A DNA stretch of 64,000 nt from Silene conica (GCA_029255685.2 CM055314.2:762399-826398), one strand, 5' to 3'. Shown: positions 32,601-43,915, counted from the stretch's first letter. The notes: a model not told the origin generated them from the sequence alone. Made by a program: numbers and translations.

Positions 32601-35600
32601 ATCGAGACATCTTCTTTAGTGATGGATGATACGTGCCATTCTTATAGTCTTTTTAACAAGCGGTGGATTCTTACGGGAGCTTTGTAGCGAGTTGAGCTTT
32701 GTTGTTCCATCCACGGCTAAAGAGTGGAATCATTCGGTGGATTCTTACGGGAGTTGTCAAAGAAAGTTTAACAAGTGGAGATGGTATATCACATTGCTTT
32801 TATATGCTCACACTATATTTTGGTGTTACTTATGCTTTTGTGTAGCACATGCGCAGATGTTTTACTGACTATTGAGAGCTCTGAGTTGTTTTGATTATGC
32901 ACATTTGTGGCTGGCCACGACATCCAATGTTTGATGTTGGTTTGGGGAGGTTCATTATTATGCGCTTATTGTGAGTCTTTTTTCCTTTTTTTTACTCATT
33001 TGCTTTCATTTTGTTTTTATATCCCTCCCTTATATTTTTCATGTAGTTGTTGTTGTTGTTGTTGTTGAGTACAACAAGGGCGTTGTACGAGTTTGGTTTG
33101 GGGAGGGTATATGCATCAATTTCTGTGTCTACATCTGTTTTATTGCATTTCCGTGTCATATAAAAATCTCACGTTTATTTTTGCATACTAGATTGAGCCA
33201 GATTTGAGTTTTTGATTGCTGTAAAATCATCACGTAGCTTAAACCCAGCATTGTTTCACTTCTTTTGGCAAAAATATTTAGCAATCTCTCGAATTTCGTT
33301 TAAAAGCATGTTGGACATGTATACTTGACTTGAAATTTTAGCAAACTACAATAACTTTCTAAGGATTAGAGTCTATAACTGATGTTATTCATGACCAGTT
33401 CACATAGGAAAGTGAGTGGTTACTCCTTATAAGACATGTAACATAAAATTGCATAAACATGAATTTAGTCTACTCAATACCTGTGTGCATTTGGGTCTGT
33501 GGTTGGTGACACATGTTAGGAGAGGCATTTTCCTCCACTTCGCTTTACCCAGGAGCTCCACATAGCCAAATTGCCCGTTTTTGTCCCATATAGCTACAAC
33601 CCATATTTTTGCCTACCTAGCCGAGCTTGTAGTGGTAGCCTGTTGGGAATGTACTGTTTTGTGATTTGGTTACTAGTTCTTGTTATTAGAAAGATTGGTG
33701 GAAAAAAAAGAAAAAAAAGAAAAAAAGAAAGAAAAAAGGAGAGAAAAAAAAGCTGAAAGAAAAGAAAGAAAAGGAAAGTATGAAAAAGAAAAAGATCATA
33801 TGCAGAAAATTGAAAAATAATGTGCTCATGATTTTTACTCCCAAGTTTTATTTGTATCTTATGGGGAGTTATAAATTTCTGACATATTGTGAGTCGTGTG
33901 CACCCAATTTACACTACTTCGTCTTGATACATTTTGAGTATGAAGTTGGGATTTTGTTCATTGTTTGGATATTGTTGCTAGCTTGGCTACTAACTACACT
34001 TTACCAAACTCATTTTAGCCCCTTCGTACCCATCACCTCACTTACCCAGATTTAAGTCCTCGACATGTGTCTTGGTCATCAGTTTGATTGGAATGCATAT
34101 GTACGATTGTAGACACTCTATTCATGTTAGGTTGCATGCATGTTCTTATAGGTTGCAGTTAGGCAAATGTTCTTTGTTCTTTCTATCTTACACTATACAT
34201 CGTCATGTGTTTAATTGTGTGATTGAGCGACCCGTGAGAGTCCAATTTTGAAAGTCTTGCAAAGTCAAAAGTCCAGTTGTTTTTTGAAATATGTGTAAAC
34301 TCGTTTGCTTTGACATTTAGCTATTAGTGGTTGATTCATATGCTTTAGATGGTTTAAGTCGACGGTTTTCAGCTGGTCCATGTCTTACTCCTTTCTTTTT
34401 AGTCCCTAGTTTGTTGCATTAGTTTGCTTGAGGATAAGCAAATGTCCGGCTTGGGGAGATTTGATTCGTGCCATTCTTATAGTCTTTTTAGGCCTTATTT
34501 GCACGCATTTATATGCATATTTAGTAGTGCTCCCCTATAGTTCCGAAAGTTAGAGCGTTGGTTACGGAGCATAATGTATCTTGTATTTTCTTGTCTGAAA
34601 CAAAATGTAATGTGTCTAGTGTTTCCAGTCTTTTCAGAGGGTTGGGTTTTGTTCATTCAGCGGGTTGTGACGCTGTTGGTAGTTCAGGGGGATTGTGGTG
34701 CGGCTGGAGGGTAGGGACGAGACTGACTTTGCACTACTCTTGTAAAAACTTTGTGATCCTTCTAAATAATGAGAACTTGGAGTTGCCTTGGTATTTAGTG
34801 TGTTTTTATGGTGATCCTGAACTTGCACGCCGTGAGGAGGTATTCGAAGATCTTGGAGTTCATATCAATGGCTTAAGTTCTCCATATGTTATTTTTGGGG
34901 ACTTCAATCAAATTGAGTATTCGTCTGACAAGTTTAGCACAAAAAAAGGCGCAATTGCAGGATCTTTAGATTTCCATAATTGGCGTATTCTTCATTCCTT
35001 AATTGACCTTCCGTTCAAGGGTCCAAGGTTTACGTGGAGCAATAATAGAAAAGGGTTTAAGAGAGTCCTTGAAAGGTTGGATAGGGGTTATGGTTCGAAG
35101 GATTGGTTTTCCTTATTTCCGGATTCAGGTATCTTACATTTCTCAATTCAAATATCTGACCATGCTCCTATTTTACTGGATCTAGCTCTGGTTAAAAACT
35201 CCGGGGCTAAGCCTTATAAGGTTGATGCATGGTGTTTGGATAATCCGGATTGTAGGTCTATCATTACTAGTGCATGGAATTCTGAGACGGGAGGGACTTT
35301 TTCGGTTAAGCTTTCGAGAAAACTTTCAAGGACTCGGGGAGCAATTAAAAAATGGGTGCTTGATAAAAGGGATGAATGGAAGGCGAAGTGGCATGTTTTT
35401 GATGAGGACTTATCTTCTAATTTTGAAAAGGCCATTGCTTCGGGGGATTTCGAAGATTTTGATGCAACAAATGATAAAGTTACGGAATTTGCTAGAGCAA
35501 CTGCCTTATATTGGAAACAACGTGCTAAGATCAACTGGTCTATCGATGGTGACACATGTACGAAATTCTTCTTTAACTGGGTTAAGGGAAGAGCAGGTAG

Positions 35601-38600
35601 AAATTTCGTTTATGGTATTAGAAATAGTGCCGGTATATGGACGTATGATCGAGTTTTGGTGGCCGACACTTTTAGGGCATATTTTATGTCTATCTTTTGT
35701 AAAGAGCCGAGTATCGATGGTTGTTTGGAACAATCCTTGCCTCAGGTAGGAGGATGTCCTCATTATTCTGGGATATCCCCTTTAAATCTCTTCTCGGGCT
35801 TAAGAGTTAGGGTTCGTCCTGATGATGTGGATCTCCTGTTGTGCCCTTTTTCTCCTAAAGAAGTAAGATGTGCGGTTTTTCAGTTAGGTGCTCTTAAATC
35901 TCCTGGGCCTGATGGATTCCCGGCTATCTTTTTTCAGAAGTTTTGGTATACTATTAAAAATGATGTTATTAATTCGGTACTCAGTGTTCTTAATTCAGGT
36001 ATCTCTCCATCTGACTTTAACCGTACTTTCATTACTCTTGTTCCTAAATGTGAGAGTCCTGAGAAAGTGGAAGACTACCGACCTATTAGCCTCTGTAACG
36101 TGGTTATGAAAATCATCACAAAATGTATCTCAAACAGACTTGGTCGGATTATGGGTTATTTGGTGAGTCCCTATCAGAACGCTTTTGTCAAAGGACGTCA
36201 GATAACTGATAATATTATCCTTGCTCATGAGCTTTTTCATAACATTAATATGCATAAGACTGGGGCCTCCGGGAAGTTCGCTTTTAAGGCAGATATGAGC
36301 AAGGCTTACGACAGAATTCGGTGGTCCTTCCTTAGATAAACTCTGTTGGCTTTTGGTTTCCCTGATGGTTTTGTACAGCTTATTATGAATTGTGTTACTT
36401 CGGTGTCTTATGAGATCCTTCTCAATGGGTCTCCTCTTCAGAAGTTTGTTCCAAACCAGGGTATTCGACAAGGCGACCCACTGTCACCTTTTCTCTTTAT
36501 TTTGTGTATGGAAGTGCTATCTCAGAATATACGGGCAGCCTGTGATGATGGTATTTTGTATGGTATCTCCTTGTCTCGGGATTTCTCTCCTATTTCGCAT
36601 CTTTTCTTCGCTGATGACTCTATTTTCTTCCTGAAGGATAAAGGGAATGCTTTCTCTGCCTTAATGACGATTTTGGATCGTTTTTGTTGTCTTTCGGGAC
36701 AATCTTTGAATGAGCAAAAATCGGGTGTTATTTTTAGTCCCAACTTTACGCTTTCTAGGATGCAGGCGGGTTTATTAAGACTACGGGTTAAATCTAATAA
36801 AGGGATTGGGAGATATCTTGGTTTTGAGACTGATTTTTTCAAATCCAAAAAAGAGCTGTTCAATGAGATAGTAGAAAAGGTCAAAAAAAGGCTCGCCTCT
36901 TGGAATGGAATTTTTCTGTCGTCTGCAGGTCGCTTGACGTTGATTTCCTCTGTTCTGTCCACCTTGTCTAATTATATTCTATCGGCGTTTAAAATTCCGA
37001 TAAGTGTGGCTAGGAAAGTTGATGCTTTGCTGTCACAGTTCTGGTGGGCTGGAGTGAGAACTGGTCGAGCTATTCATTGGACGAGCAGAATGTTTACGAA
37101 TTTACCAAAATCTGAAGGTGGCCTTGGAATTAGAAATATTTCCTGTATGAATAAGGCGCTTTTAGGAAAACTTGCGTGGAAGATTATTTATGAGAAGGAT
37201 TCTATGCTGAGTAAAGTTTTCTTTCATAAGTGTTTTCGGAGTAATGCTTTACCTTCTTTGGATAATCTTAAAACGGGGATTAATTGTTCTTGGGGGTGGC
37301 GAAGCATCCGTGCGGGTATGGAACTTGTTCTTTCTGGCCTGGGTTGGAAGTTCAAGTATGATTCTTCTCTTAATATCTGGGATTGTGGTTGGGTTAGAGG
37401 TGAGATTCCGAAGCGTTTGGTCTGTGAGGGTTTTCCGACGCCTGAGTACATTCTAAACCTTACTATTGCTGATCTTATTAATCATGATCTTACTTGGAAC
37501 CGGGAGCTTGTCTCAAGTATCTTTGAAGAGGACTGGTCTGCTAAAATCATGGCTATTCCGATTTGTTCGAACACTAAGCAGGATTATGTTTATTGGAAGC
37601 TTTGTGATGATGGGATATACTCCGTGAAGTCCGGATATGGTTTTTGTTTTAGAGATTTTTTTGGCAAACACTCTAGTATGAAGGATAACTCGCGTGTGTG
37701 TGAGAGAGTTAAGTCTTTTTGTCAAAAAAGGCTCTGGAAACTCCCTGGGCCGAATAAGTGGAAAACCTTCGTTTGGCGTGTGCTCATGGGGGCACTCCCT
37801 TGCGGTTCTGAGTTGGCGAAAAGGGGTCTCAAGGAAGTGGCTCTTTGCCCTCTTTGCCCTGCACAGAGTTTGTTGGAGACGGTTGAACACCTCTTTAGGG
37901 ATTGGTGTTTTTCGAAAAGAGTTTGGGCTTCCTCACCTCTTGGAATTCGTGTTGATCACTCTGATCAACTTCCTCTTAAGGTTTGGATTATAAACTGGAT
38001 CTCCTTTTTTTATAAGAAGGATAATGCGGATGACCTTATCATTAACTTCCTGGCGACCCTCTGGACTATTTGGAGATGTAGAAATGAGTCCATCTTTTCA
38101 GGTAAGTTTGCTTGGGGCTCGGGGTTTTTTAAGATTCTTAAGGACTCGGTTTCGAATGCTCAAGCTGCTTGTTTGTTTCGCAAAGACAATAAAGTTATGG
38201 TCTCAAATGATTTAGACTCGTCCCTTCTAGAGGATTTAAGGAACTTCGTTCCTTGCTCTTTAGTTGGAAACTCTTCCTTATGTAGCAGTTTTAGGATTAA
38301 GGTGGATGCAGGTTGGAAGGATAATTTAAAAGCTTCTGCAGGTTGGGTGGTTTATGACCCTGGAGGTGTTGCTGTGGGTTTCTATGGGGAAGGTTTTATG
38401 GCTGAGTCGGCAATTCAAGCAGAAACGTGGACAATTAGAAGAGTGTTGAAGTGGGCTATCTCTAAAGATATTAAACATCTTGATATCTGCTCTGACTGTC
38501 TCCAGTGCGTAATTCAGATTTTCGGTATTGCAAGACCCTTTCATTCAATCAGGGGACTCTTGGAAGATATTAATGATCTATCTCTTTATTTCCATTGTTT

Positions 38601-38690
38601 AAGATTTAGTTTTATTCCTAGGCATTTGAACCAAGTGGCACATAACTTGGCAAAAATGCATCGCTTGTAGTTATCTTATTCACTGTTGTC

Positions 38691-38721
<31 letters not shown>

Positions 38722-41169
38722 CAATGTCCCTCGATTTGTCTACTTTGGTTTCTTGTATTATTTGCATGTATGAACCGAAAAAGAGCAAAAGCAAGCTAAA
38801 AACATGTCCCTACGCATTCATTTAGGATATGAGTTAAGTCGGAGTTTGGAAACTACCATTTAAGATGCGCGTAGAAGTAAGGGAGTTTAGCGGACAAAAC
38901 AAGAGCTACAAATTACTAGTCCCACTTTGAAGAGTCGTAATTTGAGTTCTACAAAAGATAATCAAGTAATTTTAATTGGAGATGAAAGCTTATCCTGTTA
39001 GCTTTCCAACGCCACCAAAAACTCTTGATTTGAACGAGTAACGAAGAAATGGCGGTCGTTTGAAGTTCAGTGCGCATTGTAGGAAATCTGTTTGATAGAT
39101 ATAGTCGATCGACCAAGTATGGTCAACCAGTAATTCGATCGACTGCCTATTTGGTCGATCGACCAGAATCTGGTCGATCGACCTATTTGCAACTCCCGAG
39201 GCCCGTTCTAATCTAAGCCCATTAGGTTAGCTGATGTTTTTGGTCTATAGAGCACAATTTAAGAGCAAAATTGAGCAGTCTTGTAGGACTTACTATTTAA
39301 TTTTACTTTTTCACTTTACTTTTCATCCAAAGAAACTTTTAGTCAGTGGCTTTTACTTTTTATTTCCTTCAACTTGTGGGATCTAGTTTTCCGAAACTTT
39401 GTACTTAACACTTTTGGATTATTGGTAATCTCATTTCTTTACTCTTTTCTTTCTCTTGCTTTAGTTTATTTCCACTTGTCTCTCGATCATGAATTCTCCT
39501 TTAGCTATTCCTTTTGTTTCAATTGTTAATCCCATTATGCATAGTGAATTCCCTTAACTATGATATAGGGGATCCAATGTAATTGTGACGATTCTTGATT
39601 AGGTTAGATTGGTCAATGATTAATAGCCTTTGTTGTTAATTGTAGCATTGGTTTGCGATTAGTTGGTTAAGTCGACGTAATTGACTAATTGTTTTGGTAA
39701 ACCCCGACCTAATATCGAAAGTCTGGTGAGGGTTAGACCTACTACAAACATTAGAATGCCCAAGTAAGTTGTGAGAGTCTGCTAGAAGCATTTTAGGGCG
39801 AATAGCGATTAGAGATGACTTTTCCACTGCCCCTTAGACTTTCTTCGTAGACCGATCTACGACCAAGACCTTGATCATTATATTTACATTGGTGAGCCGA
39901 CTGTCCTTGTCTCTCTCCCTCTTATTTTTATACTATTCTCTTTTACGCTCCTTATTCTCTCTTTCTTTCACTACTCCTAGTTTAGTTAAAACAACAAACA
40001 AAACCCCCAATTTGGTTACTTTGACAGACTTTAGTTTAGCAATTATAATTTATATCTATCTCCCTGTGGATACGATCCCGACCAGTTGGTTATCTTTGAT
40101 AAGGTTGCGACAACCGTGTGTATTAAGGTTTTCTTAAAGTCGTAGTATTAAGGTTCAAGAAGAGAAGTAACAGAATTCTTACCGAAAGATAAATGGTAGA
40201 CGCCAGAAGAGTAGTTTTAAAACGACCAAGGAAGGAGTCTGCAACGAAGGCTGCAATGAACAAAGCAAGAGAAGAAACGGCTTGCCATGTATTCACATTC
40301 TTAGCTGCTGTTACCAGAGGTTGTTCCATAACCGTTGTTAAGTACATTATCAAATTTCCTGCTATCCCATAGTATGCAAATCTCTCCGCCATTTCCATAA
40401 CTACATGTATAACATCAACCATCTAACTATTATGATATCTAGGGATATACAACTTTCTCAAGACTAAAACTATACTTATAACTATATTTGAAAAAGAAAA
40501 AAATGCTATAGTTTTTCAACAACTAAAATTCGAGAAAAAAGAACATACATCGGATGTAGTATCTTCAACTTTTTAATTTTTTGAGCATATATGTTTTTTT
40601 TAAGCTTATTGCCTCAAACTTTATTTGTTTTTGAGCATATGAGTATTTTTTTTTTAGCATATTAAAGTTTATAAGTTGGATTAGTTTTTTTCCGTCATAA
40701 CTCAAATTCAACTAAACTTATATGTAATATTTTTGAGTTTTATTGTGGTTTTTTAAAGTTTAGTGTTAAAATAAATAAACTTAGAAATTTTATAAAAAAA
40801 TTCAAAATTTCTAAAGCAAAACTCAAAAACTTTACTACAATGCTCAGAAACAATAAAATTAGAGGTAATACATCGAATGTACCGTCCACTCACTGCTAAA
40901 ATTCAGGTACATGGACCATCAAATGAACATTATTATGTCAAAAAGTTATAGTTTTAGAGTTTTTGCTATATTTTAGGTTCGACAAACATTGTATCGAACT
41001 TAATCAATTGTATGGATTTTAATTCGTTGCAATAATATCATTATACATTTAAATAAATTAGTCGAGATAATAATGATAAAATGAGTTAGAAGGGGGTCAT
41101 ACATATGATAAAAATGGCTGATCTCCATCCTCCTTTGAAGTCTTTAGTTTCGTGATAATCCGTTGGCAT
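26633..41169 (-). CDS. NPF (NRT1/PTR) transporter 2, NPF5-like tandem paralogue
   Basis: Four exons on the minus strand: 41169-41103, 40400-40183, 30836-30319 and 27464-26633, joining in phase to 544 residues. The first three exons are exactly as long as those of the neighbouring paralogue (67, 218 and 518 bp). ExxER is in MEMAERFAYYG, the signature GGHKPCVQTFAADQFDE in exon 3 and FYDQMPEDMRSMGSA in exon 4. The N-terminus MPTDYHETKDFKGGW is acidic where the paralogue reads MPTAYLQPNHKLGGW. Long segments are near-identical, so the pair arose by tandem duplication. Intron 2 is about 9.3 kb and carries a Copia-like remnant and a Ty3-like LTR with a nested LINE. Intron 3 carries a MITE, a Helitron-like element and a SINE. 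No frame-breaking change is visible. Transported substrate unknown. Confidence 0.93.
27551..27810. repeat. MITE with GAGAGAC ends, copy 1 (NPF gene 2 intron 3)
   Basis: Ends AGGTCTCATGAGAGAC and CCGTCTCTCACAAGTTTTAG are inverted repeats. The interior TACAAATTTAAGAAAAAGT and GTACATTTATTAGGTAA matches 42585-42842 closely over the full ~260 bp. Confidence 0.8.
28037..28566 (+). mobile_element. Helitron-like element (530 bp, NPF gene 2 intron 3)
   Basis: Begins TCTATCTATTAATATAATAA after an A. Ends ATTACAACTAG before a T, with the short palindrome CGTAAATTTTACG about 12 nt before the CTAG. It has the termini of a Helitron, but the hairpin is weak and no second copy is seen here. Confidence 0.55.
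28857..28971 (-). mobile_element. tRNA-derived SINE (~115 bp)
   Basis: Read on the minus strand: GAGTTAGCTCAAGTGGTAAG with the pol III box A TAGCTCAAGTGG (28948-28959), box B GGTTCGATTTTC (28904-28915), then directly a ~22-nt poly(A). Flanks ATGGAATAAACTT (28844-28856) and ATGGAACAAACTT (28972-28984) match at 12 of 13 bases, the target duplication of LINE-type integration. The anticodon region does not fold into a good cloverleaf, so it is not a working tRNA. Confidence 0.8.
28985..30318. other. Remainder of NPF gene 2 intron 3
   Basis: AT-rich sequence with no open frame or repeat that I can name. Confidence 0.5.
31494..32620 (+). mobile_element. Copia-like LTR retrotransposon remnant (NPF gene 2 intron 2)
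   Basis: 32270-32620 has three diverged copies of a phrase typical of plant Copia non-coding ends: TTTTGTCCCAACGGATTTTTCCTAG, CGTCCCACTGGGTTTTTCATGG and TTTTTCCCACGAGGTTTTTC-like words, each followed by AAGG.TTATAA(C/T)GAGG. A possible LTR start TGTTGACACATAATC is at 31494. No pol frame survives. Confidence 0.45.
32627..34461 (+). mobile_element. 3' internal region of a Ty3-like retrotransposon, with a short upstream LTR scrap
   Basis: 32627-32655 repeats the first 29 bp of the LTR at 34462 with one mismatch. The rest is a non-coding 3' region: a (GTT)n tract at 33045-33068, an A/G-rich tract at 33700-33790, and GCTTGAGGATAAGCAAATG before the polypurine tract CTTGGGGAGA at 34450-34459. This order is usual in Athila-like plant elements. 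CGGTGGATTCTTACGGGAG is duplicated at about 32650 and 32735. Confidence 0.55.
34535..38717 (+). mobile_element. L1-type LINE, 5'-truncated, with poly(A) tail
   Basis: About 4.2 kb. It ends in a poly(A) run of ~27 nt (38691-38717). The 5' end falls inside the endonuclease: the usual opening residues of ORF2 are missing and the frame begins near VRALVTEHN. ORF1 is absent. It sits antisense to NPF gene 2 in intron 2. I could not define a clean target duplication. Confidence 0.85.
34558..38670 (+). pseudogene. LINE ORF2: endonuclease, reverse transcriptase, zf-RVT and RNase H, with one stop codon
   Basis: One frame runs 34558-38670, broken only by TAA at 36337-36339 between WSFLR and TLLAFGF. Endonuclease part: LSETK, FGDFNQ and ISDHAPILL. 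Reverse transcriptase: GPDGFPAIFFQ, YRPISLCNV, KADMSKAYDR, then after the stop RQGDPLSPFLF and the catalytic FFADDS. A zf-RVT-like segment has FVWRVLMGALPCG and CPLCP. The C-terminal RNase H has VDAGWK, AETW, SDCLQ and HLNQVAHNLAK. In a working element it nicks the target and copies the RNA into DNA. A single nonsense codon in ~1,370 suggests recent arrival or recent death. Confidence 0.92.
40401..41102. repeat. NPF gene 2 intron 1 with an AT-rich TIR element (about 40545-40895)
   Basis: ACATACATCGGATGTAGTAT and TAATACATCGAATGTACC face each other, with GAGCATAT and ACTCAAAAACTTTA words between. A relative of the 4325-4640 family. Confidence 0.5.
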
Positions 41170-41671
41170 GGTATTTTTTTTACGAGTTTAGACAAGTTAA
41201 GTTAAACAAAAAAATATGAAGAGAGGAATTTGTATGTTGAATTTAGAGAATCAAAAGGTTAAAAAAAATATGTTTCTTTTGTAGGAACTAAAAAATGTTA
41301 TAACTCGCTAAAATCTAAAGTATATGAAATGAGATTTTCTCCGTTTATGATTTTTTTCGTTACTCAAGACTCTAACCGTTCCTCACACTTTTACAGAGTA
41401 AGTGTGAGTACGGGTTTGAGTGAGTTTGAAATTTAGTCTCAACATATTTATATTATTATTGTGGGCATATGATAAATATATTTAGCAACTGAAATTGGCC
41501 TAAATATAGTAGCTAAAATAAAAAAGGAAAAAGTTACAAATTTACTCCAAAAATGGATGGAGAAGTAGTAGGATCAATTAGAATTTTGGAGGCTTATATT
41601 TGTATTAAATATAGGTCACCAATTTTATGCTAGGGTAATTCATGACATTTGTATAGTCTTCGATTTATTTG
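41170..41671. other. Upstream region of NPF gene 2
   Basis: Presumed promoter on the minus strand. AT-rich, with no TATA box that I can single out and no gene. Confidence 0.4.
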
Positions 41672-42350
41672 CAATGAACGGATTATACCACCAGATGTAT
41701 ATAAATTGATTGTACATATTTTGAGTTTTTTAATAGAAAATTCGAGCTTTTGTGTAAAGAATATGAGCTATATTGTAAAGTTTATGAACTTCTTTACAAA
41801 ATATTAGGCTTAGAAAAATATCTTATTTAAAACGTAATACATATAAGGTAAACTATATTTTAATTTTAATATAAAACATTAAAATATAACTCAAAATAGT
41901 TTAAAAACTCAACAAATATATATATATAAGCTCAGTTAAATTCCTCATCTCTATACTATAAAAGAAATATAATTTAAAGATATTTGATTGGTTCTTAATT
42001 TATTAAAATGATTTTTTTTCCTTCTTTTGTGGTAGGACCTCCACCTTCCTCTTTATTGATTTAACTACCTTTTTTTTCATTAATTAGGTAGGTCTAAATT
42101 TAATAAAAACTATACAACAGAATGTATTTAATTCATTATTATTATATTTTAATTTAATTCAAAATCGGTGCAATTATCTAATTTAATTTTAGCTCATATA
42201 TCTTTTTAATTTAATTAACGATAAAATGAAAATTATGTTATAAACTCAGTATATCATAGTTGTAAAACCGACCCGTGCATTTTTTTGCACGGGAGTAAAA
42301 TTACTGGTTGTATACTTGTATGATGCTCTTATATCTGATTGTATATTTTT
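41672..42350 (-). mobile_element. MITE-like element interrupted by a Helitron
   Basis: 41672-41947 and 42308-42350 are the two parts of the dispersed family at 4325-4640 (ACCAGATGTATATAAATTG ... AAGCTCAGTTAAATT / GTATGATGCTCTTATATCTG). They are separated by exactly the Helitron at 41948-42307. Confidence 0.75.
41948..42307 (+). mobile_element. Non-autonomous Helitron (360 bp)
   Basis: Starts TCTCTATACTATAAAAGAAA after an A and ends AGTAAAATTACTGG before a T. CCCGTGCA and TGCACGGG form an 8-bp hairpin with a six-T loop 10 nt before the CTGG end. The uninterrupted relative at 19321 (reverse complement AAGCTCAGTTAAATGCATAA) shows the empty site. Its 5' end aligns with the Helitron at 25200-26265. 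Confidence 0.9.
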
Positions 42351-42584
42351 TTTGTGCTAAAAGAATAAGTGAAATTAGGAAATTTCCCGCTCAAACTACC
42401 TTAACCTATAAATTGGACCTAGGAATTTTTTTGTTTTTATAAAATTGTTGGGCGTGATATTTTTACTATCACAAATTCTCATTTGTGACGGGTTATTCTA
42501 TACAAATGCTGAGCCTAATATATAATGTTTTAAAAAAGTACTCGGTATATTCTTCAAGAATATTTAGGGTACCATGTATTTTAA

Positions 42585-42842
42585 CAGTAGGTCTTCTGAG
42601 AGACCGCCTCTCAATAAGCTTATTGAGAGACTATTGTACAAATTTAAGAAAAAGTAGTACTAAAGGTAATAAAATAGGTACAAATCCTGATTAAAAATGA
42701 AATGAGTACATTTATTAGGTAAGTAGGTACGAAATTACTATGGTACAATCAATCAAAAAAGGGTCACAAAATACAAATAAAATGGTACAAAAGAATGGTC
42801 TCTCAATAATTTATTAAAAGACCGTCTCTCTCGAGTTTTAGT
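42585..42842. repeat. MITE with GAGAGAC ends, copy 2
   Basis: Near-identical in layout to 27551-27810: AGGTCTTCTGAGAGACCGCC at one end and GACCGTCTCTCTCGAGTTTTAG at the other, with TTGTACAAATTTAAGAAAAA and GGTCACAAAATACAAATAA inside. Confidence 0.8.
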
Positions 42843-43147
42843 GGTATTTTAATTGCTTAATGCAAACTCCTATATACATTCCAATATAAAAAAATTGTAG
42901 ATTTGAACAGATCTACGCTAGTACATAAATAAAAGAATGAAAATAGGGATTGTAACAAAATTAATGTATGATTAATTAATTGTAACAAAATTAATGAAAA
43001 TAGGAATTGTAACAAAATCAAGTTAGTTGTTAGTTTTGATTACGTTAATTCGATTAGTAATTGGTTGTTTTGATTAAGTTCTTAGTATTTTGTTTTAACT
43101 TTTATGTTTTGATTTGTCAATTAAATTTGTTGGCGTTAGTTTAATTA

Positions 43148-43631
43148 GTAGTGTAACCGAGCTCGAGCTCGGGAACTTCAGCTTGAGCTTGAGCTCGGAA
43201 TCGGCTCGGAATTATCCAAGCTTAAAATATCAAAGTTTGGAATCATCTCAGATTTGGCTCGAGCTTTATTCGAGTTCGGTTAAATCTTTATTTTCTTTAC
43301 TTTATTGAACTTTAAATCAAATTAAAAATAAATATATTTTACGAAAAATGCAAATATAAAAAACATATGACTATAAATGTTAAAATGACATTTTATTAAA
43401 AACAAAAACAATTACAAAATGACAAAATAACTAAAAATAATAGATAAAACGAGCCCAAACAAACCCAAACGAACTTTCGATTCCGAGCTCTACTAAGCTC
43501 GGAATCGGCTCGAATTTGGACCACCCCGACTCAAAATCGGCTCGGAATTAGTTTTGACCGATTTCGACTCGAGCTTTTACCGAGCTGATTATGAGAGCTT
43601 TACGAGTCAGTTTAGATCATTTACAACCCTA
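43148..43631. repeat. hAT-like MITE rich in GAGCTCGG
   Basis: Ends TAGTGTAACCGAGCTCG and CATTTACAACCCTA are loosely inverted. Both flanks of the interior carry GCTCGGAATCGGCTCG words in opposite orientation. Confidence 0.5.
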
Positions 43632-43915
43632 AGGCCCTGTTCTTTTGGACTGAAACTGAACTGAACTGAACTGAACTTATAGGATCTGAACTGAACTTAT
43701 AGAATCTGAACTTATAGAATCTGAACTGAACTTATAGGAACTGAACTGAACTGAACTTATAGGAACTTAACTGAACTGAACTTATAGGAACTGAACTGAA
43801 CTTATAAGATCTGAACTGAACTTATAGGATCTGAATTGAACTGAACTTATAAGATATGACCTGAACTCAATTTATAAGATCCGAACTTAATTAACTTAAT
43901 TTAATTTAAGTTAAC

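Larger units (their letters stand above)
34462..40112 (+). mobile_element. Ty3-like LTR, split by a LINE
   Basis: The LTR starts TGATTCGTGCCATTC directly after a polypurine tract and is interrupted near 34535. It resumes at 38718 after the LINE poly(A) and ends near 40112 in AAGGTTGCGACA, after CTATCTCCCTGTGGATACGATCCC-type sequence common near the end of plant Ty3 LTRs. Without the LINE it is about 1.5 kb. 39103-39183 has three copies of the palindrome core GTCGATCGACC. The right edge lies only 70 bp from NPF gene 2 exon 2. Confidence 0.6.

Noticed and set aside
34634..36962. Minus-strand frames within the LINE
   Set aside because: Antisense shadows of ORF2. No known motifs, and codon patterns follow the plus-strand gene.
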